Below, piece after piece: positions 8,445 through 16,420 of a stretch of 35,124 nt of DNA. The DNA is taken from IMG/VR virus record IMGVR_UViG_3300014838_000687, positions 1 to 35,124 of that record; one strand, given 5' to 3'. Every line of letters begins with the position of its first letter. Within the stretch, counting starts at the first letter, position 1. This stretch comes from a virus. The position numbers and the translations under genes were made by a program. The notes under the pieces are model-generated. The model was given only the letters and a program-made list of their open reading frames with translations. It ran no database searches and was not told the DNA's origin.

Positions 8445-9074
8445 TCACCATGCCCAATGCAGATGAACGGGCTGAACATCCCAGTGGACCGGGACTTTCT
8501 CGCTGACGTTCTGATAGTGCCAGTCGAAGAAAACCAGGTCGTTGACGATTCCCGGCCGGGCGGACAGATATCGCTTTGCTACCTCGCGGGGAATGTACGT
8601 CATGCCGAACCCCGCGAAATTACAGAACGGGTCGCCCTCGGCAATAGGCTGCCGGACCCGCCATGTCGCACCGGCCCGCTCCCAGTACTTGCCGACGTCA
8701 CTGATGCGCATCGCATCCGCCAGCGCGGACAGGAACACACCGTGGTCGTCGTACTCCCGGCGCCTTTCCACCCAGTTGAACGGCATCCAGCTGGGCAGGA
8801 ACGCACCGGTCGTCGCTTCGTATAGCCGGTACGGCGCGACATGCACAACGTCTGGGTCTTCCCTGATGTGCTCCTCGAACGCCCACCACATCTCCTGAGA
8901 GACTGCGATGTCCCATTCGAGGAGCACTGTCCCGGTCGCCGGACCATCAGCGATGGCCTGGAGCGCCGGGCGGCTGTCGTAGTTGTTGACCGTAACCTTG
9001 GGCACCCAATCGACCACGTAGCTAGGCCCGGCCGGTACAGGGTCGGGGAAGCTGCGAATCCAGGAGATGCTCAC
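8445..9074 (-). CDS. Possible GT-A type glycosyltransferase-like protein
   Basis: The 209-residue protein contains LLEWDIAVS (E53-W54-D55, resembling the acidic metal/nucleotide-sugar motif of GT-A glycosyltransferases), then DPDVVHVAPYRLY. Later come a GFGMTYIPREV segment like the acceptor-loop region and a C-terminal VHLHW with an H-x-H pair (204, 206). This arrangement resembles glycosyltransferase-like genes seen beside capsid genes in some actinobacteriophages. A role in sugar modification of virion proteins is inferred. It lies 9 bases downstream of the capsid gene, so it is co-expressed with it. The family call is tentative; it could be an unrelated virion protein. Confidence 0.45.
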   Translation of the reverse strand: MSISWIRSFPDPVPAGPSYVVDWVPKVTVNNYDSRPALQAIADGPATGTVLLEWDIAVSQEMWWAFEEHIREDPDVVHVAPYRLYEATTGAFLPSWMPFNWVERRREYDDHGVFLSALADAMRISDVGKYWERAGATWRVRQPIAEGDPFCNFAGFGMTYIPREVAKRYLSARPGIVNDLVFFDWHYQNVSEKVPVHWDVQPVHLHWAW

Positions 9075-9083
9075 GGCTGCCGA

Positions 9084-10535
9084 TCAGGTGTGTGCTGCGG
9101 CGAGGCCGACGTACGCGGAAAGGGTTGCGCCGCCGTTATGAGGGGTCAAGGGGCTCTGTAGCCAAGGTCGACCATCTACACGCTCGATGATCCTGAACGC
9201 GGTCTGGTCGTTCTGGAAGGCGAACTCGGTGCTGGACGCCACCGAAACCGCCTGCCGGTCACCGATCAGGTAGTAACTCAGGTCGAGCAGCGAGATGTCG
9301 CCTGAGTTGCCGCCGCCCGTGGTACCGAGCGACGGAACCTTCTCGGTGAAGTACACCGGACGGCCGAAGACGCTGATCGGCGGCGCGTTCTCGATCAGGC
9401 TGGCGTTGTAGCCGCCCATCCAGATACCGGGGGTGGAGAGGGTCAGCTGTGCGAGCTGCGGGAAGGTGTCGATCGAGGCGACCCAGATGCAGCTCTTGAG
9501 GCTGGTCGGGAGCATCCTGGCGTACATGTTCACCAGGTCGGCGTAGGCGATGAGGCCCGTTGCCGCGCGGTCGATCTTGACGTACGCCGGGCTGTTGATG
9601 ACACCCTGCGGGGTACCTGCGCCGGTCTCGGTCAGGAACGCGACGTCCTCGGCCCAGGCAAGACCAGCCGGAATCCGGGAGTCGAACCATCCGGAGAACG
9701 CCGGGGCGTCGGCCAGAAGCTCGTTGGGCACCTTGAAGAACCCGGTCAGCTTCTTGGCGTCCAGGGTGACCCGGCCGAACTTCGCGGTGCTCTCGGTCAG
9801 GGCTGCGGACTCTTCCGCCCAGTAGAACTGGACCCCGCCGAACAGTGAGCTGACGTGGCTGGTGTCGTCCACCGTCGGGATCGGGACCCGCAGAGTGCTC
9901 ATCGGGATGACCGTCGCGTGGCTACGGACGAGGGTGTCTTCCAGAGCCAGCTGGAGCAGCTCAGAGCGCATGATCTCCGGGATCAGGAAGCCACCAGACG
10001 CGGGGTCTTCCGAGCCGAAGCTGTTCTGGAACGAGCGCACGCATTCGAGCTTGGCGAGCATCTCCTTCCGGTTGTGCATGGACGACGGGCGGGCCTCTTC
10101 CTTGATCGCGGCGCAGTACTCGCCGATCGACGCGAAGCGGTCCTCGTCCCGGTAGGTGGTCTCGAACTGAGCGCCGGGAGCGGTCCTGTTGTAGACCGTG
10201 CCCTTGCCCTTGCTGACCGCCGCGGAGCCGTCACGGCCCAGGTTCAGCTGCGGGCGGCCTCCGCTGAAGCCGATCGCGTTGGACAGGTCGACGCTGGGCT
10301 TCCGGCCGCCGCCGTTGTCCCGGATCATGTCGAACAGCGCGCTCTGAACCTGGTCGCGCACGTCGGTCTGAGTGTCGCCGTTCCGCTTCGCCCACTGCGC
10401 CGAATAACCGTCCAGGAACTCGCGGCAGGTACCGTCCGCGACCGCTTCCTGACTGAAGAACTCCTTCAGCCGTGCGGGGTCGGACATCACCTCGCGGAGC
10501 CCATCGGCGTCCGTAGGGACCTTGAGCTTGGTCAC
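9084..10535 (-). CDS. HK97-like major capsid protein with N-terminal scaffold region
   Basis: The 483-residue product has a charged, helical N-terminal third (~1-170) of the kind that serves as a cleavable scaffold (delta domain) in HK97-type phages. A phage-capsid fold follows: GGFLIPEIMRSELLQLALED marks the N-arm, then the LFGGVQFYWAEE and FFKVPNELLAD elements of the E-loop/P-domain, WAEDVAFLTETGAGTPQGV, and a C-terminal FRIIERVDGRPW segment. It follows the prohead protease with a 4-base overlap, the classical order portal-protease-capsid. The identification is strong from sequence pattern and gene order. Confidence 0.93.
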   Translation of the reverse strand: MTKLKVPTDADGLREVMSDPARLKEFFSQEAVADGTCREFLDGYSAQWAKRNGDTQTDVRDQVQSALFDMIRDNGGGRKPSVDLSNAIGFSGGRPQLNLGRDGSAAVSKGKGTVYNRTAPGAQFETTYRDEDRFASIGEYCAAIKEEARPSSMHNRKEMLAKLECVRSFQNSFGSEDPASGGFLIPEIMRSELLQLALEDTLVRSHATVIPMSTLRVPIPTVDDTSHVSSLFGGVQFYWAEESAALTESTAKFGRVTLDAKKLTGFFKVPNELLADAPAFSGWFDSRIPAGLAWAEDVAFLTETGAGTPQGVINSPAYVKIDRAATGLIAYADLVNMYARMLPTSLKSCIWVASIDTFPQLAQLTLSTPGIWMGGYNASLIENAPPISVFGRPVYFTEKVPSLGTTGGGNSGDISLLDLSYYLIGDRQAVSVASSTEFAFQNDQTAFRIIERVDGRPWLQSPLTPHNGGATLSAYVGLAAAHT

Positions 10536-12157
10536 TTGTTAGCCCCTTCCAGGCCAGCGCTGAAGACTGCGGACAGCAGCTCCATGTCGATTTGCTCGCT
10601 GGGCGGCCCCGAAGGGCTGATTTTCGCCAGCGCGGTTTCCAGTACTCCCCGGGCCTGCTCCTGATTGGTCAGGAACCGCACCCGCGAAAGGTGAGCGAGA
10701 GCCTCCCGAACCCCCTGTGCGTTGGGTGGCCCGGTGGGCGAGTACCTGTACGGCAGCGCCCATGCTTCCCTTGTTGCCGGGTTACCGGACCGGCGTCCCG
10801 CGCAGATTCCCCGGTAGTAGTAAGCGGGGTCTTCCGCCTGCGCACCAGCCGCCCACGCGAGCGCCGGGTCCCATTCGCTGTCGTCCACCTCAACATCAGG
10901 CAGGGCCAGCGCCGCCCGCAGTACCGCCGGGTCAACCTTGCCGGACGGCTCGTAGCCGGGGTCAATCTCCTTCATGATCCCCTGGAGCTTGGACTTGGCG
11001 GCGTCGGCGTTGGTGAGCCCCTGGGTCTGCGGCAGCCGGGCGAGGGCGTTCTTCACACCAGCCGCGTTGGGTGCGCTGCCGGGGCTGTACTTGTAGGGGA
11101 GCGCCCAGGCTCCCTGCGTCGCCGGGTCACCGGACTTGCGGCCAGCGCAGATGCCCCGGTAGAACGCAGCCGGGTCCTGCGACTTGGCACCCGCCGCCCA
11201 CGCCTTGCTGGCATCCCACGCTGTCGTGTCCACCGCGGCATCCAGCACCGGGAATCCGGACTGGGACCTGGGCTCGGTCTTCTGGCTGGAGGCCAGTGGC
11301 TTGCCCTGCTTGCCGTCCGGGTCCGACGGGATCGCCTTCAGCTGGGTACCGTCCGCAGCCCAGTAGTCGTGGTCCTTGTCGCCCGCCGGGGTGGCGTCGT
11401 CGTCGCCGTCGTTGTCGGGGTCGAACACCCACTTGCCGTCGCGCTTGACATACCCATTGTTCGCGTCCTGCATGTCAGGCCCGGGCGGGTCCGCAGGCGG
11501 AGTAGTGCCCGCGGTTACCGGCATGCTCCTGATCGACGCCGCGATCCGGCCGGGGATGATGGCGAACGACTTCAGGTCCAGCCCCGCGGGCCAGCTGGCG
11601 GCTTCCTCACCGACAATCCGGTCAGCCAGGCCCGCGGCGACGGCCTCCTCGTCGGTGTACCAGGTCTCCGCGAGCATGGCCTTGCGCCAGTCGTCCTTGG
11701 TACCGCCAGCCCGGCGTGCGTACTGGTTGGCGATGCTGTCGGAGACCTTGCTGAGCACGTCGGCCGACTTGGCCATCTCCTCGGCGTTGCCCTCGCACAT
11801 CCCGGTCGCGTCGTGGATCATCAGCATCGAGCCCTGGGCCATCTCCCGCTCGCTGCCGGACTCGAAGATGAACGACGCGATCGACGCGGCCACGCCGTCC
11901 ACGATGGTGGTGACCTTGCCCTTGTACGACCGGACAGCCTCCGCGATAGCCACGCCCTCGAAGACGTTGCCGCCACCGGAGTTGATGTGGACTTCGAGAG
12001 CGCCCTTGACCGAGGCGAGCGAGCCCGCGAAGTCAGCGGCGGTGATGCCGTCCTGGAAGAACCCGGCGCCGATGTCGTCGTAAACGTCCACCCGGGTGAC
12101 GCCCGTGCCGCTATCGCTGACGGGGCCGATGTGGCACTTGATCCGGAAAATGGTCAC
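10532..12157 (-). CDS. ClpP-type prohead protease with duplicated C-terminal domain
   Basis: Residues ~1-200 are a ClpP/SppA-type serine protease: HINSGGGNVFEG, the nucleophile region GVAASIAS (S92) and MLMIHDA (H115) are intact. The enzyme matures the prohead by cutting scaffold and capsid. A linker with an Asp-rich, calcium-loop-like stretch (DPDNDGDDD) follows. Then come two copies of an ~85-residue domain, each with AWAAGA, YRGICAGR, a WALPY.YSP core and a LTN-containing helix. One copy of this domain is a usual companion of phage proteases; two in tandem are unusual. The gene overlaps both neighbours by 4 bases. Confidence 0.9.
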   Translation of the reverse strand: MTIFRIKCHIGPVSDSGTGVTRVDVYDDIGAGFFQDGITAADFAGSLASVKGALEVHINSGGGNVFEGVAIAEAVRSYKGKVTTIVDGVAASIASFIFESGSEREMAQGSMLMIHDATGMCEGNAEEMAKSADVLSKVSDSIANQYARRAGGTKDDWRKAMLAETWYTDEEAVAAGLADRIVGEEAASWPAGLDLKSFAIIPGRIAASIRSMPVTAGTTPPADPPGPDMQDANNGYVKRDGKWVFDPDNDGDDDATPAGDKDHDYWAADGTQLKAIPSDPDGKQGKPLASSQKTEPRSQSGFPVLDAAVDTTAWDASKAWAAGAKSQDPAAFYRGICAGRKSGDPATQGAWALPYKYSPGSAPNAAGVKNALARLPQTQGLTNADAAKSKLQGIMKEIDPGYEPSGKVDPAVLRAALALPDVEVDDSEWDPALAWAAGAQAEDPAYYYRGICAGRRSGNPATREAWALPYRYSPTGPPNAQGVREALAHLSRVRFLTNQEQARGVLETALAKISPSGPPSEQIDMELLSAVFSAGLEGANK

Positions 12158-13542
12158 CAGAGACTCCCAATATTCTCGACCGGGCCGTGCCCATTGCCTA
12201 GCGCCCTGCGCATTACAGCGGCCAGCTGCTCGTCCGGCGGTTCGGGAGCCGCACCGGGCGCAGTACCAGGCGGCGCACCCGGAACCCAGCCGGGCGGCAG
12301 AGCGGGCTCCTGGGTAGCCTTCTCCACCACGCCCATGTCCGGCAGGCCGACCGTTTCGAGCACGTCGGATGGATCGAACCCTGCGTTAACCAGCGTCGCC
12401 GCGGCGTTCGACTTGGCGATCAGCTCGCCGTTGTCCTCTTCCCGGTTGTCCGGGGACGGGTCCTCGTAGTCGAACTCGACGCCCACGCCGGACGAGCCGA
12501 ACAGCGGCAGCAGCTTGTGGTTAAGGGTGTCCTTACGCCGGTCCAGGCGGGGCAGCGTCTGCCAGGAGATGAACACTTCCTCCGCGGTCTGCGCGTTCGC
12601 CCTGTTGACGTCTTCGGTGGTGCCCAGCAGCGCCTTGTGCACGCGCCAGGCTTCACGCAGCTCATCGCGGTTAGCCAGCCGCAAGTTCCCGTACTCAAGA
12701 TCCCGGTTGGTGTGGGAGCTGCCCATCCAGGACGCGCCGTTCTCCAGCACACCCACCCGGCCAGCCCGCGCGACACCCTGATGGCTTTCCCGCCACCGGT
12801 CGACCAGCTCGTCCCACTCGCCTTCGGACAGGCGCTTGTCCACCTGAATGACGCCGCCGGGGTCTGCGCCGTTATAGAACAGGTTCCGCTGGTACTGGGT
12901 GGCGTACTGCTGCTGCTCGATGTTGGCCATGATCGAGCCGACGGGACCGGCGCCGCGGAACGGGTCCATCGGGTCCGGCAGCTTCTCGATGATCACTTCG
13001 TCCAGCTGGAGTGGCACAACCTCGCCACCGGGGCCGTTGTACACCCAGCCGAGCAGGAAGTCGTCGGGGTCGGGAACGGGCTCCATCCGATCCGGCCGGA
13101 CGTACCACATGCTCGTCGGGAAGGTGGTGCCCTCGTTATTGAGCACCCAGAAGGTCTCACCGGTCAGCTCAAGGTGCTGGTTGGAGCCTTCCCGGAACTC
13201 GAACCCTGTCTGAAAGTCGTTCGGCTTGCTCCACAGGGAGAGCGCGGCGTGGTTGACGACCTCTACCCGCTGGTCGCTGCCCTTATCGGCGGTCGTGTAA
13301 CGGCGGCGGCCATCTTTCGGCTGCATCTTGTACAGGTGCCACGGAGCACCCGCCGGGGCCGACTGGAGCAGCGAAACGATAGAGAAGACGGTGCCTGACC
13401 GGCCGTAGGCGCGCATCTGGGATTCACGGGACTGCCTGCCGGCGCCCAGGTCGAATACCTGGCCCGGCCGCCGCGCCCCGGCAGTGGACAGCGGTACGGG
13501 CGGCCCGGAGGTGTTTAGCAGGCGCTTCAGGCCGCTACGCAT
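12154..13542 (-). CDS. HK97-family phage portal protein
   Basis: The 462-residue protein has the conserved layout of HK97-type portals: a disordered basic start, an early segment with SGTVFSIVSLLQSAPAGAPW, the DPDDFLLGWVYN wing region, the DEVIIEKLPDP and FRGAGPVGSI motifs, the NLFYNGADPGGVI turn, and the long C-terminal helices (EAWRVHKALLGTTEDVNRAN). The tail is Pro/Gly/Ala-rich. The portal forms the dodecameric DNA channel at one capsid vertex. It overlaps the protease gene by 4 bases and its upstream small membrane gene by 8. Confidence 0.95.
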   Translation of the reverse strand: MRSGLKRLLNTSGPPVPLSTAGARRPGQVFDLGAGRQSRESQMRAYGRSGTVFSIVSLLQSAPAGAPWHLYKMQPKDGRRRYTTADKGSDQRVEVVNHAALSLWSKPNDFQTGFEFREGSNQHLELTGETFWVLNNEGTTFPTSMWYVRPDRMEPVPDPDDFLLGWVYNGPGGEVVPLQLDEVIIEKLPDPMDPFRGAGPVGSIMANIEQQQYATQYQRNLFYNGADPGGVIQVDKRLSEGEWDELVDRWRESHQGVARAGRVGVLENGASWMGSSHTNRDLEYGNLRLANRDELREAWRVHKALLGTTEDVNRANAQTAEEVFISWQTLPRLDRRKDTLNHKLLPLFGSSGVGVEFDYEDPSPDNREEDNGELIAKSNAAATLVNAGFDPSDVLETVGLPDMGVVEKATQEPALPPGWVPGAPPGTAPGAAPEPPDEQLAAVMRRALGNGHGPVENIGSLW

Positions 13543-13798
13543 CGTCGTCGCTCACCTGGAATTCGAGCACCATCAGGCTGACCCCGGTGACGATCCACCC
13601 GGCGAGGGCGCTGGCCTGCCACACGCCGTAATCGATGCATCCGTAAGCGGCGAGCGTAAGCGGCATGGACAGCGCGCGGCGGAGGCTGGAGGTTTTACCG
13701 CGCCGGGTAAACGCCTTCGCGACGCCGGAAACGCGGTCGGTGAAAGAGCGTGCGGTGCGGGCCGTGGGTTCGCCCCAGGCCAGGTTCGGGATCGACAC
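13535..13798 (-). CDS. Small membrane protein ahead of the portal gene (87 aa)
   Basis: I take the GTG at 13798, preceded by TAGGCGG, as the start; the open frame continues upstream through the plus-strand promoter and is unlikely to be translated. The product has a basic N-terminal half (FTRRGKTSSLRR) and two weakly hydrophobic stretches (about residues 45-60 and 62-78, LAGWIVTGVSLMVLEF), suggesting one or two membrane passes. It is the first gene of the portal transcript. Its role is unknown; a holin-like or membrane-anchoring role cannot be told apart from sequence. Confidence 0.6.
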   Translation of the reverse strand: MSIPNLAWGEPTARTARSFTDRVSGVAKAFTRRGKTSSLRRALSMPLTLAAYGCIDYGVWQASALAGWIVTGVSLMVLEFQVSDDDA

Positions 13799-13812
13799 GT
13801 GACCGCCTATTA

Positions 13813-13827
13813 GCTCTCGCCTAAAGC
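13813..13827 (-). promoter_or_regulatory. 15-nt element GCTYTAGGYRMGAGC, copy 2
   Basis: The minus-strand sequence GCTTTAGGCGAGAGC can form a 5-bp stem with one G:U pair. It lies 15 bases upstream of the GTG at 13798, preceded by CCTGCTCAG and TTATG just as at the copy near 20.77 kb. A tiny frame (MRRFSCSGVML, 13821-13856) ends inside it. It may be an operator, leader attenuator or promoter -10 region (TATGCT). Confidence 0.5.
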
Positions 13828-13862
13828 ATAACCCCTGAGCAGGAGAAACGCCGCATTCCGGC

Positions 13863-13890
13863 TTGACAGGGTGGTAGAAAGCAGTAAGAT
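13863..13890 (+). promoter_or_regulatory. Plus-strand sigma70-like promoter of the inserted cassette
   Basis: TTGACA (13863-13868), a 16-base spacer beginning GGGTGG, and TAAGAT (13885-13890) form a near-consensus promoter. It is followed by a purine-rich leader with GGAGGAG before the ATG at 13914. The promoter at 20887-20914 has the same layout and shares the GGGTGG spacer start. Confidence 0.85.
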
Positions 13891-13913
13891 AAGGGAAGAG
13901 GCAGGAGGAGAAA

Positions 13914-14156
13914 ATGAAGGTTACCGACGACAAGGACTACCAGAACCTCAGAAAGGCCGCCCACGCACGCGGTTACGTCTACACCCGGTCCTGGCGCGCA
14001 GAGGGCGACGAGATCGCCCGGAAGCACGTCCTCCGCCCGCTGTCCGAGAACGGCGAAAGCCTGTTTTTCGGCTCCGAGAAAGCGGTCCTGGCCTGGCTGA
14101 TCCAGAATGGTTACCAACCGCGGCAGGTGCCACGCGCCGCCGGAGAAGAGGACTGA
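13914..14156 (+). CDS. First gene of the plus-strand cassette, hypothetical (80 aa)
   Basis: The ATG at 13914 has an ideal ribosome site (GGAGGAGAAA) and lies 24 bases after the -10 box, so it should be well expressed independently of the late operon. The 80-residue protein is basic in its first half and has no Cys or membrane helix. The C-terminal half (LFFGSEKAVLAWLIQNGYQ) looks like a small alpha/beta domain. The family is not recognised. Its stop and the next start overlap as TGATG. Confidence 0.7.
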   Translation: MKVTDDKDYQNLRKAAHARGYVYTRSWRAEGDEIARKHVLRPLSENGESLFFGSEKAVLAWLIQNGYQPRQVPRAAGEED

Positions 14157-14308
14157 TGAGCTGGGAGAACGAGTTCGACGCCTTCGAGGTGGAGCACGAC
14201 GACCTGAAAGCGCTGCGAACACAACTGGTGCTGGAGAGCGTGACCTTCCCGCACCCGGTCCATGAAGAGAACGAAGTCCTTATCTGGGCACCAGCGGAAG
14301 CGGCGTAG
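14156..14308 (+). CDS. Small acidic hypothetical protein (50 aa)
   Basis: Fifty residues start at an ATG that overlaps the preceding stop by one base. The sequence is very acidic (MSWENEFDAFEVEHDD...) and ends in a hydrophobic VLIWAPAEAA. It has no motif I recognise. Size, acidity and tight coupling fit a small regulatory or protein-binding (anti-host or anti-phage) factor, but that is only a possibility. Confidence 0.55.
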   Translation: MSWENEFDAFEVEHDDLKALRTQLVLESVTFPHPVHEENEVLIWAPAEAA

Positions 14309-14319
14309 GGGGACAGACC

Positions 14320-14526
14320 GTGATCATCATCATCCTCGCCGTCACGGTAGCTGTTGGCTGTGCGGCCTACCTGCTCATCAGCTCGTCAGACCCGGGAGGG
14401 CCGCCCAGCCGCCCAGGCCCAGGTACTGGTGGACCGGTAACCAGCATCCGGTTCTGCTTCTACACGAGCAAGCGCGGCTACTTCACCGGCGGCTACTGCC
14501 ACACCTGCAATCGGCACCACGGCTGA
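14320..14526 (+). CDS. Small single-pass membrane protein with CxxC-H-H end
   Basis: A GTG start follows a GGGGGAC site. Residues 2-20 (IIIILAVTVAVGCAAYLLI) form one N-terminal transmembrane segment, followed by a Pro/Gly-rich linker. A C-terminal metal-binding-like cluster (YCHTCNRHH) probably lies in the cytoplasm or periplasm-like space. It is the third gene of the cassette. The similar minus-strand gene at 20566-20709 also has one helix and a Gly-rich tail but no metal site. Confidence 0.65.
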   Translation: MIIIILAVTVAVGCAAYLLISSSDPGGPPSRPGPGTGGPVTSIRFCFYTSKRGYFTGGYCHTCNRHHG

Positions 14527-14545
14527 TGGGCGGCTACGCGGAGTA

Positions 14546-14839
14546 ATGAGACTGTTCGGGCGGACCTGCCCAGCGCCCCTAAACCCGCAGGAGATCTTCA
14601 CCACCATGCAGCACGTGGAGGGCGCGCTAGACGGCAGCTACCCGCTGTGGAAGCTAACCGTAAAAGAGTCGGCGATGTACAAGGACCGCATGATCCCCAT
14701 AAACGTCCAGGACGCGATCGACGGGATCTACCCCGCCAAAAAACTCACGAAGGCAGAAGCCCAGCTATATAGGGCGGCCTTGCGAGACCGGAACCCCCCT
14801 ATACGCAGAAGCGGCGGCCGAGGAGGAAGACCGGGGTAA
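14546..14839 (+). CDS. Hypothetical protein with two related ~30-residue halves (97 aa)
   Basis: Two segments align with each other: VEGALDGSYPLWKLTVKESA with MYKD after it (residues ~24-48), and VQDAIDGIYPAKKLTKAEAQ with LYRA after it (~54-77). They look like a duplicated helix-loop-helix unit. The C-terminal tail is Arg/Gly-rich. The stop and the next start overlap as TAATG. The function is unknown. Confidence 0.65.
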   Translation: MRLFGRTCPAPLNPQEIFTTMQHVEGALDGSYPLWKLTVKESAMYKDRMIPINVQDAIDGIYPAKKLTKAEAQLYRAALRDRNPPIRRSGGRGGRPG

Positions 14840-15198
14840 TGAATAAGGCCCAGGGAACCCTCATCGCAGGCGTCGCTGTTCTGCTCGCAGGCTGCGGCGC
14901 GCAAGCTGCAAACAACCAGCCTGAGCTGTCCTTCTCGTGCGGCACCGCATCACTTTCCCAGAACGCTCCCGTTGACGTAGGTATTACAGCCCCCACCCAG
15001 GTATACGTAAAAAGCGTGCTGCTGGAGTGGGAAACCGGCGGACCTCCGGGTAGCAGCACTCAGACAGTTAAGGTGAATCAGAACATAGACCCGGGCCAGA
15101 CGATCGACGTTCTGGTACCCCGGGCTTATGGACCCGCACCTCAGCGCTATGCCTACCAATGCGCAATCGATAGCTACGTGCTCGGGCCGTCCTCATGA
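14839..15198 (+). CDS. Lipoprotein (119 aa), possible superinfection-exclusion type
   Basis: Residues 1-19 form a lipoprotein signal peptide ending in a clear lipobox (LLAGC, Cys19). The mature part is about 100 residues, beta-like, with two Cys (about 34 and 110) that could form a disulfide, and Pro/Gly-rich loops. It would be anchored to the outer face of the cytoplasmic membrane. Phage-borne lipoproteins expressed from their own promoter often block DNA entry by related phages. That role is inferred from context only. Confidence 0.7.
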   Translation: MNKAQGTLIAGVAVLLAGCGAQAANNQPELSFSCGTASLSQNAPVDVGITAPTQVYVKSVLLEWETGGPPGSSTQTVKVNQNIDPGQTIDVLVPRAYGPAPQRYAYQCAIDSYVLGPSS

Positions 15199-15374
15199 CA
15201 GCCAAGTCGAACGCCTGGCCGGTCCAGACGTCGAGGAATCTATCGCCAGCGCTGCCCTGGCCCGGAATAACAAAGCCCGGCTGCCACCTATGCACCTGGG
15301 CCCACCACGAGGGCGTCTTCCAGGTCAAGTACATCCACGCCGCCTGCTGGCCGCACGGAAAACGCGCACAGTGA
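15195..15374 (+). CDS. Small Cys/His protein (59 aa)
   Basis: The ATG overlaps the lipoprotein stop by 4 bases (ATGA). The 59-residue product contains CHLCTW (residues ~30-35), HH shortly after and a later Cys, a plausible one-zinc fold. It is followed by a GTGA overlap into the next gene, so both Cys-rich proteins are made together. The product is not recognised. Confidence 0.6.
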   Translation: MTAKSNAWPVQTSRNLSPALPWPGITKPGCHLCTWAHHEGVFQVKYIHAACWPHGKRAQ

Positions 15375-15871
15375 CTCGGCGCGGAAACTGCGGGGACGAT
15401 GAACCTGACGTATGCATTCTGTGCCATTACTGGACAGACAGCCGCGTCAGTTACTGCCCAGTAACCAGGAGCGGGGCTCACATCTGGAACCGGTCGTCGC
15501 AAGGCACGGTCTACATCATGTGCAGCGCGGCAGCCAAATCGTGGCGGCGACCGCGCCATCTCGAACAGGCCGACCAGCGCAACCAGAACCCAGCCTCGCA
15601 CTACTGCGGCTGGACCCGGCAAGAGAACGTGGTTAACCGCGTCCGTCAGCACGGCTGGCCAGCCACAACACTCGTCTGCACCTTTACCGGTACACCGGCA
15701 GACGAAGAGACGTGCAAACAGATCGCTAACTGCCCACACTGCGACGAGCGGCTGGCACAGGACTCTTTCGCGGGCAAACTCCCCGCGCCCTGGGTATGGC
15801 GGGGACCGGGGTCGGGTACTGCTTCCGTAAGCGAGCTAGCACGCCGGGCGGCAACGCGCCGACGTCAGTGA
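15371..15871 (+). CDS. Cys-rich hypothetical protein (166 aa)
   Basis: I start this at the GTG that overlaps the preceding stop (GTGA); a longer frame to 15128 overlaps the lipoprotein gene and is not supported. The protein has many Cys in pairs or spaced pairs: CILC early, then CSAAA, a YCGW, VCTF, and NCPHC near the end. It could bind two zinc ions. It is the last gene of the cassette and its end overlaps the end of the convergent HNH gene by 7 bases, with no terminator visible between them. Confidence 0.65.
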   Translation: MTRRGNCGDDEPDVCILCHYWTDSRVSYCPVTRSGAHIWNRSSQGTVYIMCSAAAKSWRRPRHLEQADQRNQNPASHYCGWTRQENVVNRVRQHGWPATTLVCTFTGTPADEETCKQIANCPHCDERLAQDSFAGKLPAPWVWRGPGSGTASVSELARRAATRRRQ

Positions 15872-16287
15872 CCCAGCCCCCACCGGGTTATTTTCATGCA
15901 CTGTGCAGCAAAGTGCTCCTCCGACATCGTGTACTTCATCCGGTTACACAGCTTGCAGCAGGTCACGCTGTTCTCAAGCGTGTATCCGGCGTCGTTATCC
16001 AGCCGGTCGATCCCGTTGTACGCATACGCGCCGTTATAGCCTTTGCTGTTTTCGAGCACCGACTGAGGCCCGTTCCCGCAGTAGTGGCACTGCGCTGAGG
16101 TGAGCGCCCTGAACGCTTCCAGGGAGAGGCTGAAGCTAAGGCCGCGCCTTATGGCGTCTCGCCGGTACATGCCGAAAAGCTGCTTGGAGGACGCCTCAAA
16201 CTCAGGCAGTTTCTGTACGCACCCGCACGATCTGGACTCGCCTTTAGCTAGCGACCTGCCCGAGACACTGCGGGTAGTTCCGCACAC
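15865..16287 (-). CDS. HNH homing-type endonuclease, 5' end irregular
   Basis: The product has the classic phage HNH layout: a CxC/CGC zinc knuckle at the N-terminus (SRSCGC), then CHYCG, the NGIDRLDNDAGYT segment with the catalytic region, and CCKLCNRMK. Coding similarity continues upstream of the GTG at 16287 to about 16395 (FGRWTVL and RWIVRCVCG in the same frame, typical of this family). That part has no ATG, GTG or TTG before an in-frame TAG. The true start may be non-standard, or the 5' end is damaged and only the shorter form is made. It sits just after the terminase gene, a common niche for such endonucleases. Confidence 0.75.
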   Translation of the reverse strand: MCGTTRSVSGRSLAKGESRSCGCVQKLPEFEASSKQLFGMYRRDAIRRGLSFSLSLEAFRALTSAQCHYCGNGPQSVLENSKGYNGAYAYNGIDRLDNDAGYTLENSVTCCKLCNRMKYTMSEEHFAAQCMKITRWGLGH

Positions 16288-16420
16288 ACAGCGAACAATC
16301 CAGCGCGGACCGTGAAGGCTGTCAGCCCGGTCGAACGAAAGTACGGTCCATCGGCCGAAAAGTCTCTCCTGCTCGATCTTTGATGCGTCCCACCGCTACT
16401 GCCTAGTCCGCTAGCCGGAG

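Noticed and set aside
10592-12469. 625-codon plus-strand frame across the protease and portal genes
   Set aside because: Lies opposite an intact ClpP-type protease; composition is Arg/Gly/Val-rich and no motif is seen.
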